The notes under the pieces were generated by a model. That model had not been told where the DNA came from. It searched no databases and was given only the letters and a program-made list of their open reading frames with translations. A stretch of DNA of 64,000 bases from Rhodospirillaceae bacterium (GTDB taxonomy: Bacteria > Pseudomonadota > Alphaproteobacteria > Bin65): NCBI GenBank assembly GCA_011523655.1, contig WTGH01000041.1, positions 1-64,000 on the forward strand, read 5' to 3'. Positions 18,026-26,758 of this stretch are shown here, piece after piece. Both the position numbers and the translations under genes were made by a program. Within the stretch, counting starts at the first letter, position 1. Each line of letters starts with the position of its first letter.

Positions 18026-18427
18026 CTATTCTTTTGAGAAATCCGGCGGCCAACTGTATCGATCCGTCTTTACCGTTTGATCGTCTGTAAGGGTAATCTC
18101 GACCACCTCGTTGACGGGTTCCTCGCCGGCCAACTCGTCCAGGGCGTGTTCGAACAGGGCCGTCTGGGCCTCCAAGCTCATAAGGCCCGGCGCCGCATTC
18201 AGGCACACAAGACCGGCATGCACATCCTGGCGGCCGACAAGCGGTGTAAAGTCGGTTGTGTTGTTCGTGACCAGCACATAACCATTGTCGACGGCGCGCT
18301 GCACGATGGTCCAGTCCTTCCGGGACATCAGCCCGAGCCAGGTGACGTGCGTCGATTGAGAAAACCCCCGATCCCGTGCAACAGCGACCAGATCGGGACT
18401 CAAGCACTCATCGACCAGGAACTTCAC
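18026..18427 (-). CDS. DUF5615 PIN-like toxin
   Basis: 133 residues from GTG 18427 (KFLVDECLSPDLVAVARDRG). The start DECLS, the central DWTIVQRAVDNGYVLVTNNTTDF and the GLVCLNA strand are the signature of the DUF5615 group of Mut7-C/PIN-like proteins, predicted RNases in toxin-antitoxin pairs. The start overlaps the DUF433 stop by 4 nt (GTGA). A longer in-frame extension to 18490 would overlap the antitoxin heavily and lacks family similarity. The acidic residues are retained, so activity is plausible. Confidence 0.85.
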   Translation of the reverse strand: MKFLVDECLSPDLVAVARDRGFSQSTHVTWLGLMSRKDWTIVQRAVDNGYVLVTNNTTDFTPLVGRQDVHAGLVCLNAAPGLMSLEAQTALFEHALDELAGEEPVNEVVEITLTDDQTVKTDRYSWPPDFSKE

Positions 18428-19047
18428 GAAGCCGGAACCGGCTTTTCGAGCTTGATCTCCTTCGATACGCGCGGTTCGGCTTTCCGCCACGCCCGATCCC
18501 GGCGCGGACGGCCACGACGGGGATACGCTCTGGCAAAGATCGCCGAGGCTGCCACCTGACGGTCGTTCAGTGCGGGATAGGCTGCGAGGACTGCCGGAAC
18601 ACCGTCGCCGTTGGCCAGCATTTCGGCAATGTCGTGAACGGCGATCCGGGTGCCCTTGAAACAGGGCGTCCCGCCCAGGACATCCTTGTCCGTCACGACC
18701 ATCTTCTTTGCCGCTTCCAATTTCGCAAGCCCACGCTGAACGTCGCGCTTCATGGGGCGCACATCCACCGAGACAGCTTCTTCCCCGATCGATTTGGCTT
18801 TGGGGTCGTCAAGGAGACGCCAGACCAACCGCCGCCTTCCCTCAAGGGTCAATATCCGGGCCGTTGCATCGGCGAGCTTAAGTCCGACGAGCGCCGTTAC
18901 GGGGACGGTACGCACGCCTTCCCGAATTTTTACCGCGTCACCCAGTAAGCCCGCATCGATGAAACGGTGAACCTGCTTCAACGGGATTTCCGTGACACAG
19001 GCTGCCTCATTCGCGGACAGAGCCGGCCCCTCGTACGATAAACCCAT
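18424..19047 (-). CDS. DUF433-domain antitoxin
   Basis: 207 residues, with AGAGGAAAG just upstream of ATG 19047. The N-terminus (LSANEAACVTEIPLKQVHRFIDAGLLG) resembles a MerR/HTH-like DNA-binding segment. The DUF433 domain follows (VLGGTPCFKGTRIAVHDIAEML, VLAAYPALNDRQVAASAIFA). DUF433 proteins are the usual antitoxin partners of DUF5615 toxins. The C-terminal basic tail (YPRRGRPRRDRAWRK) is long for the family. The pair forms a two-gene operon transcribed towards the dead hicB. Confidence 0.87.
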   Translation of the reverse strand: MGLSYEGPALSANEAACVTEIPLKQVHRFIDAGLLGDAVKIREGVRTVPVTALVGLKLADATARILTLEGRRRLVWRLLDDPKAKSIGEEAVSVDVRPMKRDVQRGLAKLEAAKKMVVTDKDVLGGTPCFKGTRIAVHDIAEMLANGDGVPAVLAAYPALNDRQVAASAIFARAYPRRGRPRRDRAWRKAEPRVSKEIKLEKPVPAS

Positions 19048-19190
19048 AATCTTTCCTCTTTTCCGGAAGAGAATATAGATTTCCCGAGCCGGATGCGCCA
19101 GTCCGACAAGTCAAGCCGCGAAGTCCGCGCTCAACCGCCGCTGCGAAACGCCGGTTCAAGGCACCTCGGAGTTCCGGAATTCGGCCCCGC

Positions 19191-20048
19191 CTATGGTTTC
19201 CGTTCCGCCCGCAAGTTTGCGGGATCGTCTTCTCTGAACAGGCGGATTTCGGTGGACATATGCTCCACGCCGCCGCCGGTGCGCACGCCGCGCACCGGGC
19301 AGGCCGTGGCATAGTCGAAGCCGACGGCGACCCGGACATAGGCGTCGGTGGCGCAGACGTCGTTGGCCGGATCGAAGGAGACCCAGCCCAGCCCCTCGAC
19401 CCGGCATTCCGCCCAGGCGTGGCTGGCGCTGAAGGCTTCGCCGCCAGACTCTTCCATAGGGCCGCCGGTCCACAGATAGCCGCTGACATAGCGCGCCGGG
19501 ATGCCCAGCCGGCGCGCCGCGGCGATCAGGATGTGGGCATGGTCCTGGCACACGCCGCGCCGGTTGGCGAAAGCCTCGGCCGCCGTGGTCAGCACGGTCG
19601 TTGCGCCTTCGACATAGGCGACGTCGGCATGGATCGCCGACATCAGGGCATGCAGGCCGTTCAGTGTGTCGGCCCGGCAGGCGGCGCGCCATCCGTCCGC
19701 CCAGGCGGCGAGCGCCTGATCAGCTCTGGCGTAGCCGCTGCTGCGCAGATAGGCGGCTTCGGGCAGCGCATCGGCCGGCGATGGCGGCAGGACCCCTGCG
19801 GTGTCCCGGGTATCGACGGTTCCGGCGACGCAGATTTTCAACATTGCGGCCGGTCGTTCGACGTTGAGCGTGTGGCAGCGGTTGCCGAACATGTCGGTCC
19901 AGGGTGCGAGCGCGCCGGGTGCGGAGATCCGCCAGTCCTCGACCGTCTGGCCCGGCCCGGAGATCGGCGTCAGCCGGAGGCGTTGCGTGCAGCGCTGCGG
20001 CGGCCAGTCGTAGGAATAGGCTGTCGCGCTCTCGATCCGCAGACGCAT
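19191..20048 (-). CDS. transglutaminase-like cysteine protease family protein
   Basis: 285 residues. N-terminal bacterial transglutaminase-associated beta domain (MRLRIESATAYSYDWPPQRC, then LRLTPISGPGQ), then the transglutaminase core with the triad Cys in RRGVCQDHAHILI, His in ASHAWAECRV and Asp in WVSFDPANDV. Such proteins cluster with Anbu, alpha-E and ATP-grasp proteins in a predicted peptide-modification system. Here the Anbu gene is on the same strand downstream but separated by other genes, and upstream lies glcD instead of the usual partners. Confidence 0.88.
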   Translation of the reverse strand: MRLRIESATAYSYDWPPQRCTQRLRLTPISGPGQTVEDWRISAPGALAPWTDMFGNRCHTLNVERPAAMLKICVAGTVDTRDTAGVLPPSPADALPEAAYLRSSGYARADQALAAWADGWRAACRADTLNGLHALMSAIHADVAYVEGATTVLTTAAEAFANRRGVCQDHAHILIAAARRLGIPARYVSGYLWTGGPMEESGGEAFSASHAWAECRVEGLGWVSFDPANDVCATDAYVRVAVGFDYATACPVRGVRTGGGVEHMSTEIRLFREDDPANLRAERKP

Positions 20049-20242
20049 GGACGGATTTCCGGCTTGTTCCGACGGTATCGGGTCAGGTTCGCCGTCGCCG
20101 GCGCTGGGCCGGCCGGGTAAAGATCGACCGCCGACAGTTCAATACATCAACTAATCCGCACCGAGGCAAGGCGGCCGCGCGGCATCCCGCGCGCCGGCCC
20201 GTGGCGCTATGCAACCGGACGGCAGGGGGGTAAAACCGCATC

Positions 20243-21733
20243 ATGCTCACCATGCCCGCCCCCGACCGCGCGGTGCTCGACCGGCGCGCGGAGATCGTCG
20301 CTGCCCTGCGCGCCATCGTGCCGGGCGAAGGCGTGATCGACGACGAGACCGGCCGGCGGCCCTACGAGTGCGACGGCCTCACCGCCTATCGCCAGCTGCC
20401 GATGGTCGTCGTGCTGCCGGAAACGGTCGAGCAGGTTTCGGCCGTGCTGCACTATTGCCACACGGAGGGCATCCGCGTCGTGCCGCGCGGGGCGGGGACT
20501 TCGCTTTCGGGCGGCGCGCTGCCGCTCGAGGACGGCGTGCTGCTCGGCCTCGGCAAGTTCAACCGGATCCTCGAGATCGACTACGCCAACCGCTGCGCCG
20601 TCGTGCAGCCCGGCGTCACCAACCTGGCGATCACCCAGGCGGTGCAGCACGACGGTTTCTACTATGCGCCCGATCCGTCGTCCCAGATCGCCTGCACAAT
20701 CGGCGGCAACGTGGCGGAGAATTCCGGCGGCGTGCACTGCCTGAAATACGGCCTGACGACCAACAACGTGCTCGGCGTCCAGATGGCGCTGATGGACGGC
20801 ACGCTGATCCGCCTCGGCGGCAAGCAGCTCGACGCGGCGGGCTACGACCTGCTCGGTCTGACCGTCGGCTCTGAGGGCCTGCTCGGCGTCGTCACCGAAG
20901 TCACGGTGCGGCTGCTCAAGGCGCCGGAGACCATGCGCGCCTTGCTGATCGGCTTTCCGTCGAGCGCCGCTGCCGGGGCGACGGTCGGCGCGATCATCGG
21001 CTCGGGCATCGTGCCGGCCGGGATCGAGATGATGGACCGGCCGGCGATCCACGCCGCGGAGGAATTCGTCCGTGCCGGCTATCCGCTGGATGTCGAGGCG
21101 CTGCTGATCGTCGAACTGGACGGGCCGGCGGCCGAGGTCGACCATCTGATCGAGCGGGTCGACGGGCTGGCGCGCGGGCAGGGCGCGACGGAGATCCGCG
21201 TCAGCCGGACCGAGGAGGAGCGGGTCGCCTTCTGGGCCGGGCGCAAGAACGCCTTCCCGGCGGTCGGCCGTATCTCGCCGGACTATTATTGCATGGACGG
21301 CACGATTCCGCGGGCCCGGCTGCCCGAGGTGCTGGACCGGATGGGCGAAATGTCGGCCCACTACGGCCTGCGCGTCGCCAACGTCTTCCACGCCGGCGAC
21401 GGCAACCTGCATCCGCTGATCCTCTACGACGCCAACGTGCCCGGCGAACTGGAGCGGGCCGAGGAATTCGGCGCCGATATCCTGAAGCTGTGCGTCGAGG
21501 TCGGCGGCGTGCTGACCGGCGAACACGGCGTCGGCGTCGAGAAGCGCGACCTGATGGGCGAGATGTTCAGCGAGGACGATCTCAAGCAGCAGCAGCGCGT
21601 CAAATGCGCCTTCGACCCGGACCAGCTGCTCAACCCCGGCAAGGTCTTCCCGACCCTACACCGCTGCGCCGAACTCGGCCGGGTCCACATCCACCGCGGC
21701 CAGACGCGCTTCCCGGATCTGCCGCGGTTCTGA
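20243..21733 (+). CDS. glcD: glycolate oxidase FAD-linked subunit GlcD
   Basis: 496 residues. PCMH-type FAD-binding domain (about 50-230) with VVPRGAGTSLSGGALPLEDG and DPSSQIACTIGGNVAENSGG contacting the flavin, then the FAD-oxidase C-terminal domain with FHAGDGNLHPLILYD and GGVLTGEHGVGVEKRDLM. GlcD oxidises glycolate to glyoxylate together with GlcE and GlcF, passing electrons to the quinone pool. First gene of a compact glcDEF operon, 5 nt before glcE. Confidence 0.96.
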   Translation: MLTMPAPDRAVLDRRAEIVAALRAIVPGEGVIDDETGRRPYECDGLTAYRQLPMVVVLPETVEQVSAVLHYCHTEGIRVVPRGAGTSLSGGALPLEDGVLLGLGKFNRILEIDYANRCAVVQPGVTNLAITQAVQHDGFYYAPDPSSQIACTIGGNVAENSGGVHCLKYGLTTNNVLGVQMALMDGTLIRLGGKQLDAAGYDLLGLTVGSEGLLGVVTEVTVRLLKAPETMRALLIGFPSSAAAGATVGAIIGSGIVPAGIEMMDRPAIHAAEEFVRAGYPLDVEALLIVELDGPAAEVDHLIERVDGLARGQGATEIRVSRTEEERVAFWAGRKNAFPAVGRISPDYYCMDGTIPRARLPEVLDRMGEMSAHYGLRVANVFHAGDGNLHPLILYDANVPGELERAEEFGADILKLCVEVGGVLTGEHGVGVEKRDLMGEMFSEDDLKQQQRVKCAFDPDQLLNPGKVFPTLHRCAELGRVHIHRGQTRFPDLPRF

Positions 21734-21738
21734 CCTCC

Positions 21739-22950
21739 GTGACCGAGAGCCTCTCGCCCAATTCCCATGACGACATTCTCGAAGCGGTCCGGTGGGCGGT
21801 CGCCGAAGCCGCACCGCTGGAAATTGTCGGGGGCGGGACCAAGCGGGGCTGGGGCAGGCCGCCGGCGACCAACCATGTGCTCGACCTGTCGGCGCTCGCC
21901 GGCATCCGGCTCTACGAACCGGAAGAACTGATCCTTCAGGCCTCGGCCGCGACGCCGCTTGCCGAAGTCGAGGCGCTGCTGGCGGAGAACGGCCAGCAGC
22001 TCGCCTTCGAGCCGCCGGACCTCGGCCCGCTGTTCGGCGGGCCGGCCGGCCGGCAGACGCTCGGCGGCGCGATCGTCGCGAACCTGGCCGGTCCGCGGCG
22101 CATCAAGGCCGGCGCGGCGCGCGATCATTTTCTCGGCTTCGCCGGGGTCAGCGGCCGGGGCGAGACCTTCAAATCCGGCGGCCGGGTGATGAAGAACGTC
22201 ACCGGCTACGACCTGTGCAAGCTGATGGCCGGCTCGTTCGGTACACTGGCCGTGCTGAGCGAAGTGACCGTAAAGGTGCTGCCCGCGGGCGAGAAGACCC
22301 GCACGGTGCTGGTCTACGGCCTCGGCGATGGGCCGGCCGCGGAAGCTATGGCGGCGGCGCTCAACTCGGCTCACGAAGTCTCCGGCGCGGCCCATCTGCC
22401 CGCCGGTATCGCAGCGCAATCGGCGGTCGGCTATGTCAGCGATCCGGGCGCGGCGGCCACGGCAGTCCGGGTCGAGGGACCGGGGCCGTCGGTCGAGCAT
22501 CGCTGCGCCGCCCTGCGCGATCTGCTCGGGGAATGGGGCGCGACCGAGGAACTGCACGGCCGCAACTCCGCCGCCCTGTGGACCGAGGTGCGCGATGTCT
22601 CCTTCTTTGCCAGGGACCAGACGAAAGCGGTCTGGCGCCTGTCCGCCCCGCCGGCCGCGCCGGCCGGATTCCTGAACGGCCTCGCCGAAGACCTCGACGC
22701 GGACTGGTTCGCCGACTGGGGCGGCGGCCTGGTCTGGCTCTCCGCCCCGCCCACCGAAGCCGCCGCGCAGGCGATTCGCGCCGCCGCCGACGGCTGCGAC
22801 GGCCACGCGACCCTGGTGCGCGGGCCGGAGGCGCTGCGCCGCGCGGTTCCGGTGTTTCATCCGCAGCCCGCGCCGGTCGCCGCGCTCAGCGAGCGTTTGC
22901 GCGCGCAGTTCGACCCCAACGGCGTGCTCAATCCCGGCAGGATGGGGTAG
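21739..22950 (+). CDS. glcE: glycolate oxidase subunit GlcE
   Basis: 403 residues from GTG 21739, immediately after glcD (CCTCC just upstream is not a Shine-Dalgarno match, so translation may depend on coupling). FAD-binding motif PLEIVGGGTKRGWGRPP, then GGAIVANLAGPRRIKAG and KSGGRVMKNVTGYDLCKLMAGSFG, all typical of GlcE. The second half is Ala/Gly-rich and more variable. GlcE is the second flavoprotein subunit of the glycolate oxidase complex. glcF follows 4 nt downstream. Confidence 0.94.
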   Translation: MTESLSPNSHDDILEAVRWAVAEAAPLEIVGGGTKRGWGRPPATNHVLDLSALAGIRLYEPEELILQASAATPLAEVEALLAENGQQLAFEPPDLGPLFGGPAGRQTLGGAIVANLAGPRRIKAGAARDHFLGFAGVSGRGETFKSGGRVMKNVTGYDLCKLMAGSFGTLAVLSEVTVKVLPAGEKTRTVLVYGLGDGPAAEAMAAALNSAHEVSGAAHLPAGIAAQSAVGYVSDPGAAATAVRVEGPGPSVEHRCAALRDLLGEWGATEELHGRNSAALWTEVRDVSFFARDQTKAVWRLSAPPAAPAGFLNGLAEDLDADWFADWGGGLVWLSAPPTEAAAQAIRAAADGCDGHATLVRGPEALRRAVPVFHPQPAPVAALSERLRAQFDPNGVLNPGRMG

Positions 22951-22954
22951 GGGC

Positions 22955-24244
22955 ATGCAGACCAACTTCACCCTGGCGCAGCTCGCCGACCCGGCCATCG
23001 AGACGGTCAACGGCATCCTGCGCTCCTGCGTCCATTGCGGCTTCTGCACCGCGACCTGCCCGACCTACGTCCTGCTCGGCGACGAACTCGACAGCCCGCG
23101 CGGCCGCATCTACCAGATCAAGAGCTTCCTGGAGGAGGACCGGCCGCCGACCGCCGAAGAGGTCAAGCATATCGACCGTTGCCTCTCGTGCCTGAGCTGC
23201 ATGACGACCTGTCCGGCCTCGGTCCACTACATGCACCTGGTCGATCACGGCCGGGCGCATATCGAGGAGACCTACAAGCGCCCGCTCCTCGACCGGCTGA
23301 CCCGCGCCTTCATCGCGCTGTTACTGCCCCGGCCCGGCCTGTTCCGCTGGATGCTGATCGCCGGCTCGCTGGCCCGGCCGTTCCGGGCGCTGATGCCGCA
23401 GCGGCTGCGGACCATGCTGAACCTGCTGCCGCCGAAACTGCCGGCGCCGGGCTGGGCCGACCGGGCGGCGGTGTTTCGGGCCGAGCATGGGCCGGCCGGA
23501 AAGCGCATCGCCATGCTGGCCGGCTGCGCCCAGCAGGTGCTCGGGCCGCAGGTCAACGAAGCGACGGTGCGCCTGCTCAACCGCCTCGGCGTCGAGGTTG
23601 TCGTCGCCCGGCCGGCCGGCTGCTGCGGCGCGCTGGTGCATCACATGGGCCGCACCGAAGCGAGCCATGCCCAGGCAAAGGCGATGATCGACGCCTGGAT
23701 CGCCGAGGTTGACGGCGCGGGGCTGGACGCCATCGTCGTCAACGCCTCCGGCTGCGGGACGACGGTCAAGGACTACGGCCACATGTTCCGGGACGACCCG
23801 GCCTGGGCCGAGAAGGCGGCCCGGATCTCCGGTCTGGCGCGGGACATTACGGAATTTCTCGCCGGGCTGGACACGAGCGATGTCCGGACGCCGGAGACGG
23901 TGGCCGTGACCTACCATTCCGCCTGTTCGATGCAGCACGGCCAGCAGATCAAGGACCCGCCGCTCGTCCTGCTGCGCAATGCCGGCTTTGCTGTGAGAGA
24001 ACCGGCGGAGGGCCATCTGTGCTGCGGCTCGGCGGGTACCTACAACATGCTGCAAGCCGAGCTCGCCGGCCGGCTCAAGGCGCGCAAGATCGCCACCCTG
24101 AAAGCGACCGCGCCCGACGTCATCGCGACCGGCAATATCGGCTGCACGATGCAGCTTGCCGGCGACGCCGGCGTTCCGGTCGTCCATACGGTCGAACTGC
24201 TCGACTGGGCCGCCGGCGGGCCGAAGCCGGCCGCGATGAACTGA
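22955..24244 (+). CDS. glcF: glycolate oxidase iron-sulfur subunit GlcF
   Basis: 429 residues. Two [4Fe-4S] motifs are visible near the N-terminus, CVHCGFCTATCPTY (about 27-40) and CLSCLSCMTTCPASV (about 74-88). Two CCG domains follow (AGCCGALVHHMG-type segment and YHSACSMQHGQQIKD ... HLCCGSAGTYNM). GlcF passes electrons from the flavin subunits to the membrane quinone. The operon is complete. Glyoxylate made here could feed the CitE/malyl-CoA lyase-like enzyme at 44604, though that link is inference. Confidence 0.96.
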   Translation: MQTNFTLAQLADPAIETVNGILRSCVHCGFCTATCPTYVLLGDELDSPRGRIYQIKSFLEEDRPPTAEEVKHIDRCLSCLSCMTTCPASVHYMHLVDHGRAHIEETYKRPLLDRLTRAFIALLLPRPGLFRWMLIAGSLARPFRALMPQRLRTMLNLLPPKLPAPGWADRAAVFRAEHGPAGKRIAMLAGCAQQVLGPQVNEATVRLLNRLGVEVVVARPAGCCGALVHHMGRTEASHAQAKAMIDAWIAEVDGAGLDAIVVNASGCGTTVKDYGHMFRDDPAWAEKAARISGLARDITEFLAGLDTSDVRTPETVAVTYHSACSMQHGQQIKDPPLVLLRNAGFAVREPAEGHLCCGSAGTYNMLQAELAGRLKARKIATLKATAPDVIATGNIGCTMQLAGDAGVPVVHTVELLDWAAGGPKPAAMN

Positions 24245-24265
24245 AGGTCCCGCCTGCGCCGCCGC

Positions 24266-24592
24266 TCAGGCGCCGTGCGGCGCAAAGAGGATGATGCCGG
24301 CGCCGACCAGAACGACAGAGACGCCGATCAGGTCCCAGCGGTCCGGGGCGACGCCCTCGACGGCCCACAGCCAGAACAGCGACGCGGCGATGTAGACGCC
24401 GCCATAGGCGGCATAGGCGCGCCCCGCCGCCTGCACATGGGTCAGCGTCAGCAGCCAGGCGAACAGCGCCAGCGAGAGCAGGCCGGGCAGGACCCACCAG
24501 ACCGGCTTGTCGAGGCGGAGCCACGCCCAGAACGCAAAGCACCCTGCGATCTCGGCGAGGGCGGCGCCGATATAAACGGCGATCGTCGTCAC
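24266..24592 (-). CDS. YnfA/UPF0060 small membrane protein
   Basis: 108 residues from GTG 24592, which gives the family length. The frame is open to an ATG at 24610. Four hydrophobic helices with the family motifs [35 protein letters not shown] and GDWDLIG-like [25 protein letters not shown]0060 proteins resemble small multidrug resistance transporters, but their substrate is unsettled. The gene converges on glcF. Confidence 0.9.
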   Translation of the reverse strand: MTTIAVYIGAALAEIAGCFAFWAWLRLDKPVWWVLPGLLSLALFAWLLTLTHVQAAGRAYAAYGGVYIAASLFWLWAVEGVAPDRWDLIGVSVVLVGAGIILFAPHGA

Positions 24593-24994
24593 GCTTTTCC
24601 CGTATCGCACCGCGCCGGGCCGGCACGCCTTCCGATGGCCGGAGAACCTGTCGTCCGTTTTCGCGTTTTGCCGCTATCGCTGTCAATCGGCCGTCGGTCC
24701 GCCGGTCCCGGATCCGAAAGGGCGGCCCGCACATGCGCGCCGCCGCGGGCGAGGCATCGCCTTCAGGCGCCGCTCGCGTGTCGCCTTGCCGGCGGAGAAC
24801 GGAGGGTCCGCGCCGCTCGCGCCGTCGGCCCTTGCCGCTCCGGCATCCACGGCCGGCATCCACAGAAAGTGTTTGCAGTTGCACGGACCGGTGGGACAAG
24901 GGCGGCCGGCTGTGCTATCGTCGCGGCGTCGGACAGGGTTCGCGGTCTTCGGGCGCCGGGCGATGTCCAGCATTTGAGACCGGAGATTCAATCA
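24593..24994. other. intergenic region between ynfA and the BCCT gene
   Basis: About 400 bp of GC-rich sequence without a convincing reading frame. A possible promoter for the BCCT gene is GGGACA (24893-24898), 16 bp, then CTATCG (24915-24920). This is weak evidence. No strong repeats or RNA structures seen. Confidence 0.3.
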
Positions 24995-26650
24995 ATGTCG
25001 ACAAACCGAAATCTCGTCGCCGAAACCGGCATTTTCAAAGGGCTGCACAGCGGCATGGGGCTGGCGGCGAAGGGCATGGTGGTCGCCTTCGTGGTCTTCA
25101 CCGCGCTCAACGTGGAGTTTGCCAACGGGATCTACTCGGCGGTCCGCGGCTGGATCGAGACAGCGCTCAACTGGTACTATGTGATTGCGCTGGTGATCCT
25201 GATGTTCGTGTGCTTCTACCTGATGCTGAGCCGATTCGGAAAGATCAGGCTGGGCGACGACGACAGCCGGCCGGAATTTTCCAGATTCTCCTGGTTTGCA
25301 ATGCTGTTTTCGGCAGGCGTCGGCATCGGCATCCTGTTCTTCGGCATCGCCGAGCCGATGTTCTATTTCGACAACACCCAGCCATGGAAATATCCCAATA
25401 ACCCGTTTGCCGACGTAGCCGGCCATACGGCGATGAACGAGCAGCGAGCGATTGCTGCGATGCGGGTGACCTATTTCCATTGGGGTTTCCACGCCTGGGC
25501 GGTCTATGTGATCGTCGGGCTGTGTCTGGCCTATTTCGGCTTCCGCAAGAAGCTGCCGCTGACCCTGCGCTCGTCGCTGCATCCGATCATCGGCGACCGG
25601 ATCTACGGGCCGATCGGACATGCCGTGGATCTGCTGGCCGTGTTCGGCACGGTGTTCGGCGTTGCGACGTCCCTGGGTCTCGGCGTCACCCAGATGGCGG
25701 CCGGTCTCAATCATCTGTTCGGGCTCGACCCTGGTCTGGTCACGCAGCTTGTCCTGATCGCGGTGATTTCCGTCGTGGCGACCCTGTCGGCGGTATCGGG
25801 TGTCGGCAATGGCATCCGGATAATCTCCGAGTGGAATATCTGGCTGAGCGCGGTGCTGCTGGCCTTCTTCCTGTTCGGCGGGCCGTTCAATTGGCTGATG
25901 GGCTTCTTCATCACGACTCTCGGCGACTATCTGTGGAACGCCATTCCAATGGGCTTCCAGATCTTCAGCGATAAGGGCGCGGCCTCCTGGCAGGGCGGCT
26001 GGACCATTTTCTACTGGGGCTGGTGGATATCCTGGGCGCCCTTCGTCGGCATGTTCATCGCCCGGATCAGCCGGGGCCGGACGATCCGCGAATTCATGCT
26101 CGGCGTGATGTTCGTGCCGACCTCGATCTCGTTCGTGTGGCTGTGCATGTTCGGCGGGACGGCGATGTGGATGGAGTTGAATGCCGCCGGCGGCGTCGGC
26201 ACGGCGGGCATCGCAGACCTGGTGCGCAACTGGGATCTGCCGTCTGCGCTCTACGGCACGATCAGCCAGGTGACGGAGCTTGGCTGGCTCAACTGGGCCA
26301 TGGCGGCGCTCGCCACCATGCTGTTGGCAACCTGGTTCATCACCTCGTCGGATTCGGGAACGCTGGTGATTACGACCATGCTGAGCATGGGCGACGACAA
26401 CCCGCCCCAGCGCTTCCGCATCGTCTGGGGCATGGGCGAGGGCTTCGTCGCTGCCGTCCTGCTGGCGGCAGGCGGCCTGACGGCCCTTCAGACGGCGTCG
26501 ATCGCCGCAGCGCTCCCGGTCAGCGTGATCCTGCTGCTGATGGCATACGGCATCATCAAGTCGCTGCACGAGGATCCGAGCGCGGTCGCCGCGCCGCCTG
26601 AGGACCGTGCGCCCGACGGGACGCGCATGGCCCAGGAACTGCACGCCTGA
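24995..26650 (+). CDS. BCCT-family betaine/carnitine/choline transporter
   Basis: 551 residues with 12 membrane helices. The frame extends far upstream, but ATG 24995 starts the family-like N-terminus. Signature segments: MLFSAGVGIGILFFGIAEP (glycine-rich TM3), the TM8 aromatic box WTIFYWGWWISWAPFVGMF and ISRGRTIREFMLG. BCCT carriers import quaternary ammonium osmolytes or catabolic substrates with H+ or Na+. No long C-terminal osmosensing tail is present (the end after the last helix is about 35 residues), which hints at a nutrient rather than a stress-gated role. Confidence 0.94.
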   Translation: MSTNRNLVAETGIFKGLHSGMGLAAKGMVVAFVVFTALNVEFANGIYSAVRGWIETALNWYYVIALVILMFVCFYLMLSRFGKIRLGDDDSRPEFSRFSWFAMLFSAGVGIGILFFGIAEPMFYFDNTQPWKYPNNPFADVAGHTAMNEQRAIAAMRVTYFHWGFHAWAVYVIVGLCLAYFGFRKKLPLTLRSSLHPIIGDRIYGPIGHAVDLLAVFGTVFGVATSLGLGVTQMAAGLNHLFGLDPGLVTQLVLIAVISVVATLSAVSGVGNGIRIISEWNIWLSAVLLAFFLFGGPFNWLMGFFITTLGDYLWNAIPMGFQIFSDKGAASWQGGWTIFYWGWWISWAPFVGMFIARISRGRTIREFMLGVMFVPTSISFVWLCMFGGTAMWMELNAAGGVGTAGIADLVRNWDLPSALYGTISQVTELGWLNWAMAALATMLLATWFITSSDSGTLVITTMLSMGDDNPPQRFRIVWGMGEGFVAAVLLAAGGLTALQTASIAAALPVSVILLLMAYGIIKSLHEDPSAVAAPPEDRAPDGTRMAQELHA

Positions 26651-26656
26651 CCCGGC

Positions 26657-26686
26657 GGTCCGGCGCGGCAAGAGCGGCGCCGGACC
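26657..26686 (+). terminator. GC-rich hairpin after the BCCT gene
   Basis: GGTCCGGCGC (26657-26666) pairs perfectly with GCGCCGGACC (26677-26686) around a 10-nt loop, starting 7 bp after the BCCT stop codon. There is no T-run, so it is at best a weak intrinsic terminator or an mRNA 3' end protector. Confidence 0.45.
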
Positions 26687-26758
26687 CACCGGCGCTGCTC
26701 CGCCGCCGGGGGCGGGACGTGCCGGGCATCTGTCAATCCGGGCCGGGCTAAGCGGCCG

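Noticed and set aside
24593-24994. Extension of the BCCT protein upstream to 24275
   Set aside because: The frame is open, but the translation is low-complexity and the family N-terminus begins at ATG 24995.
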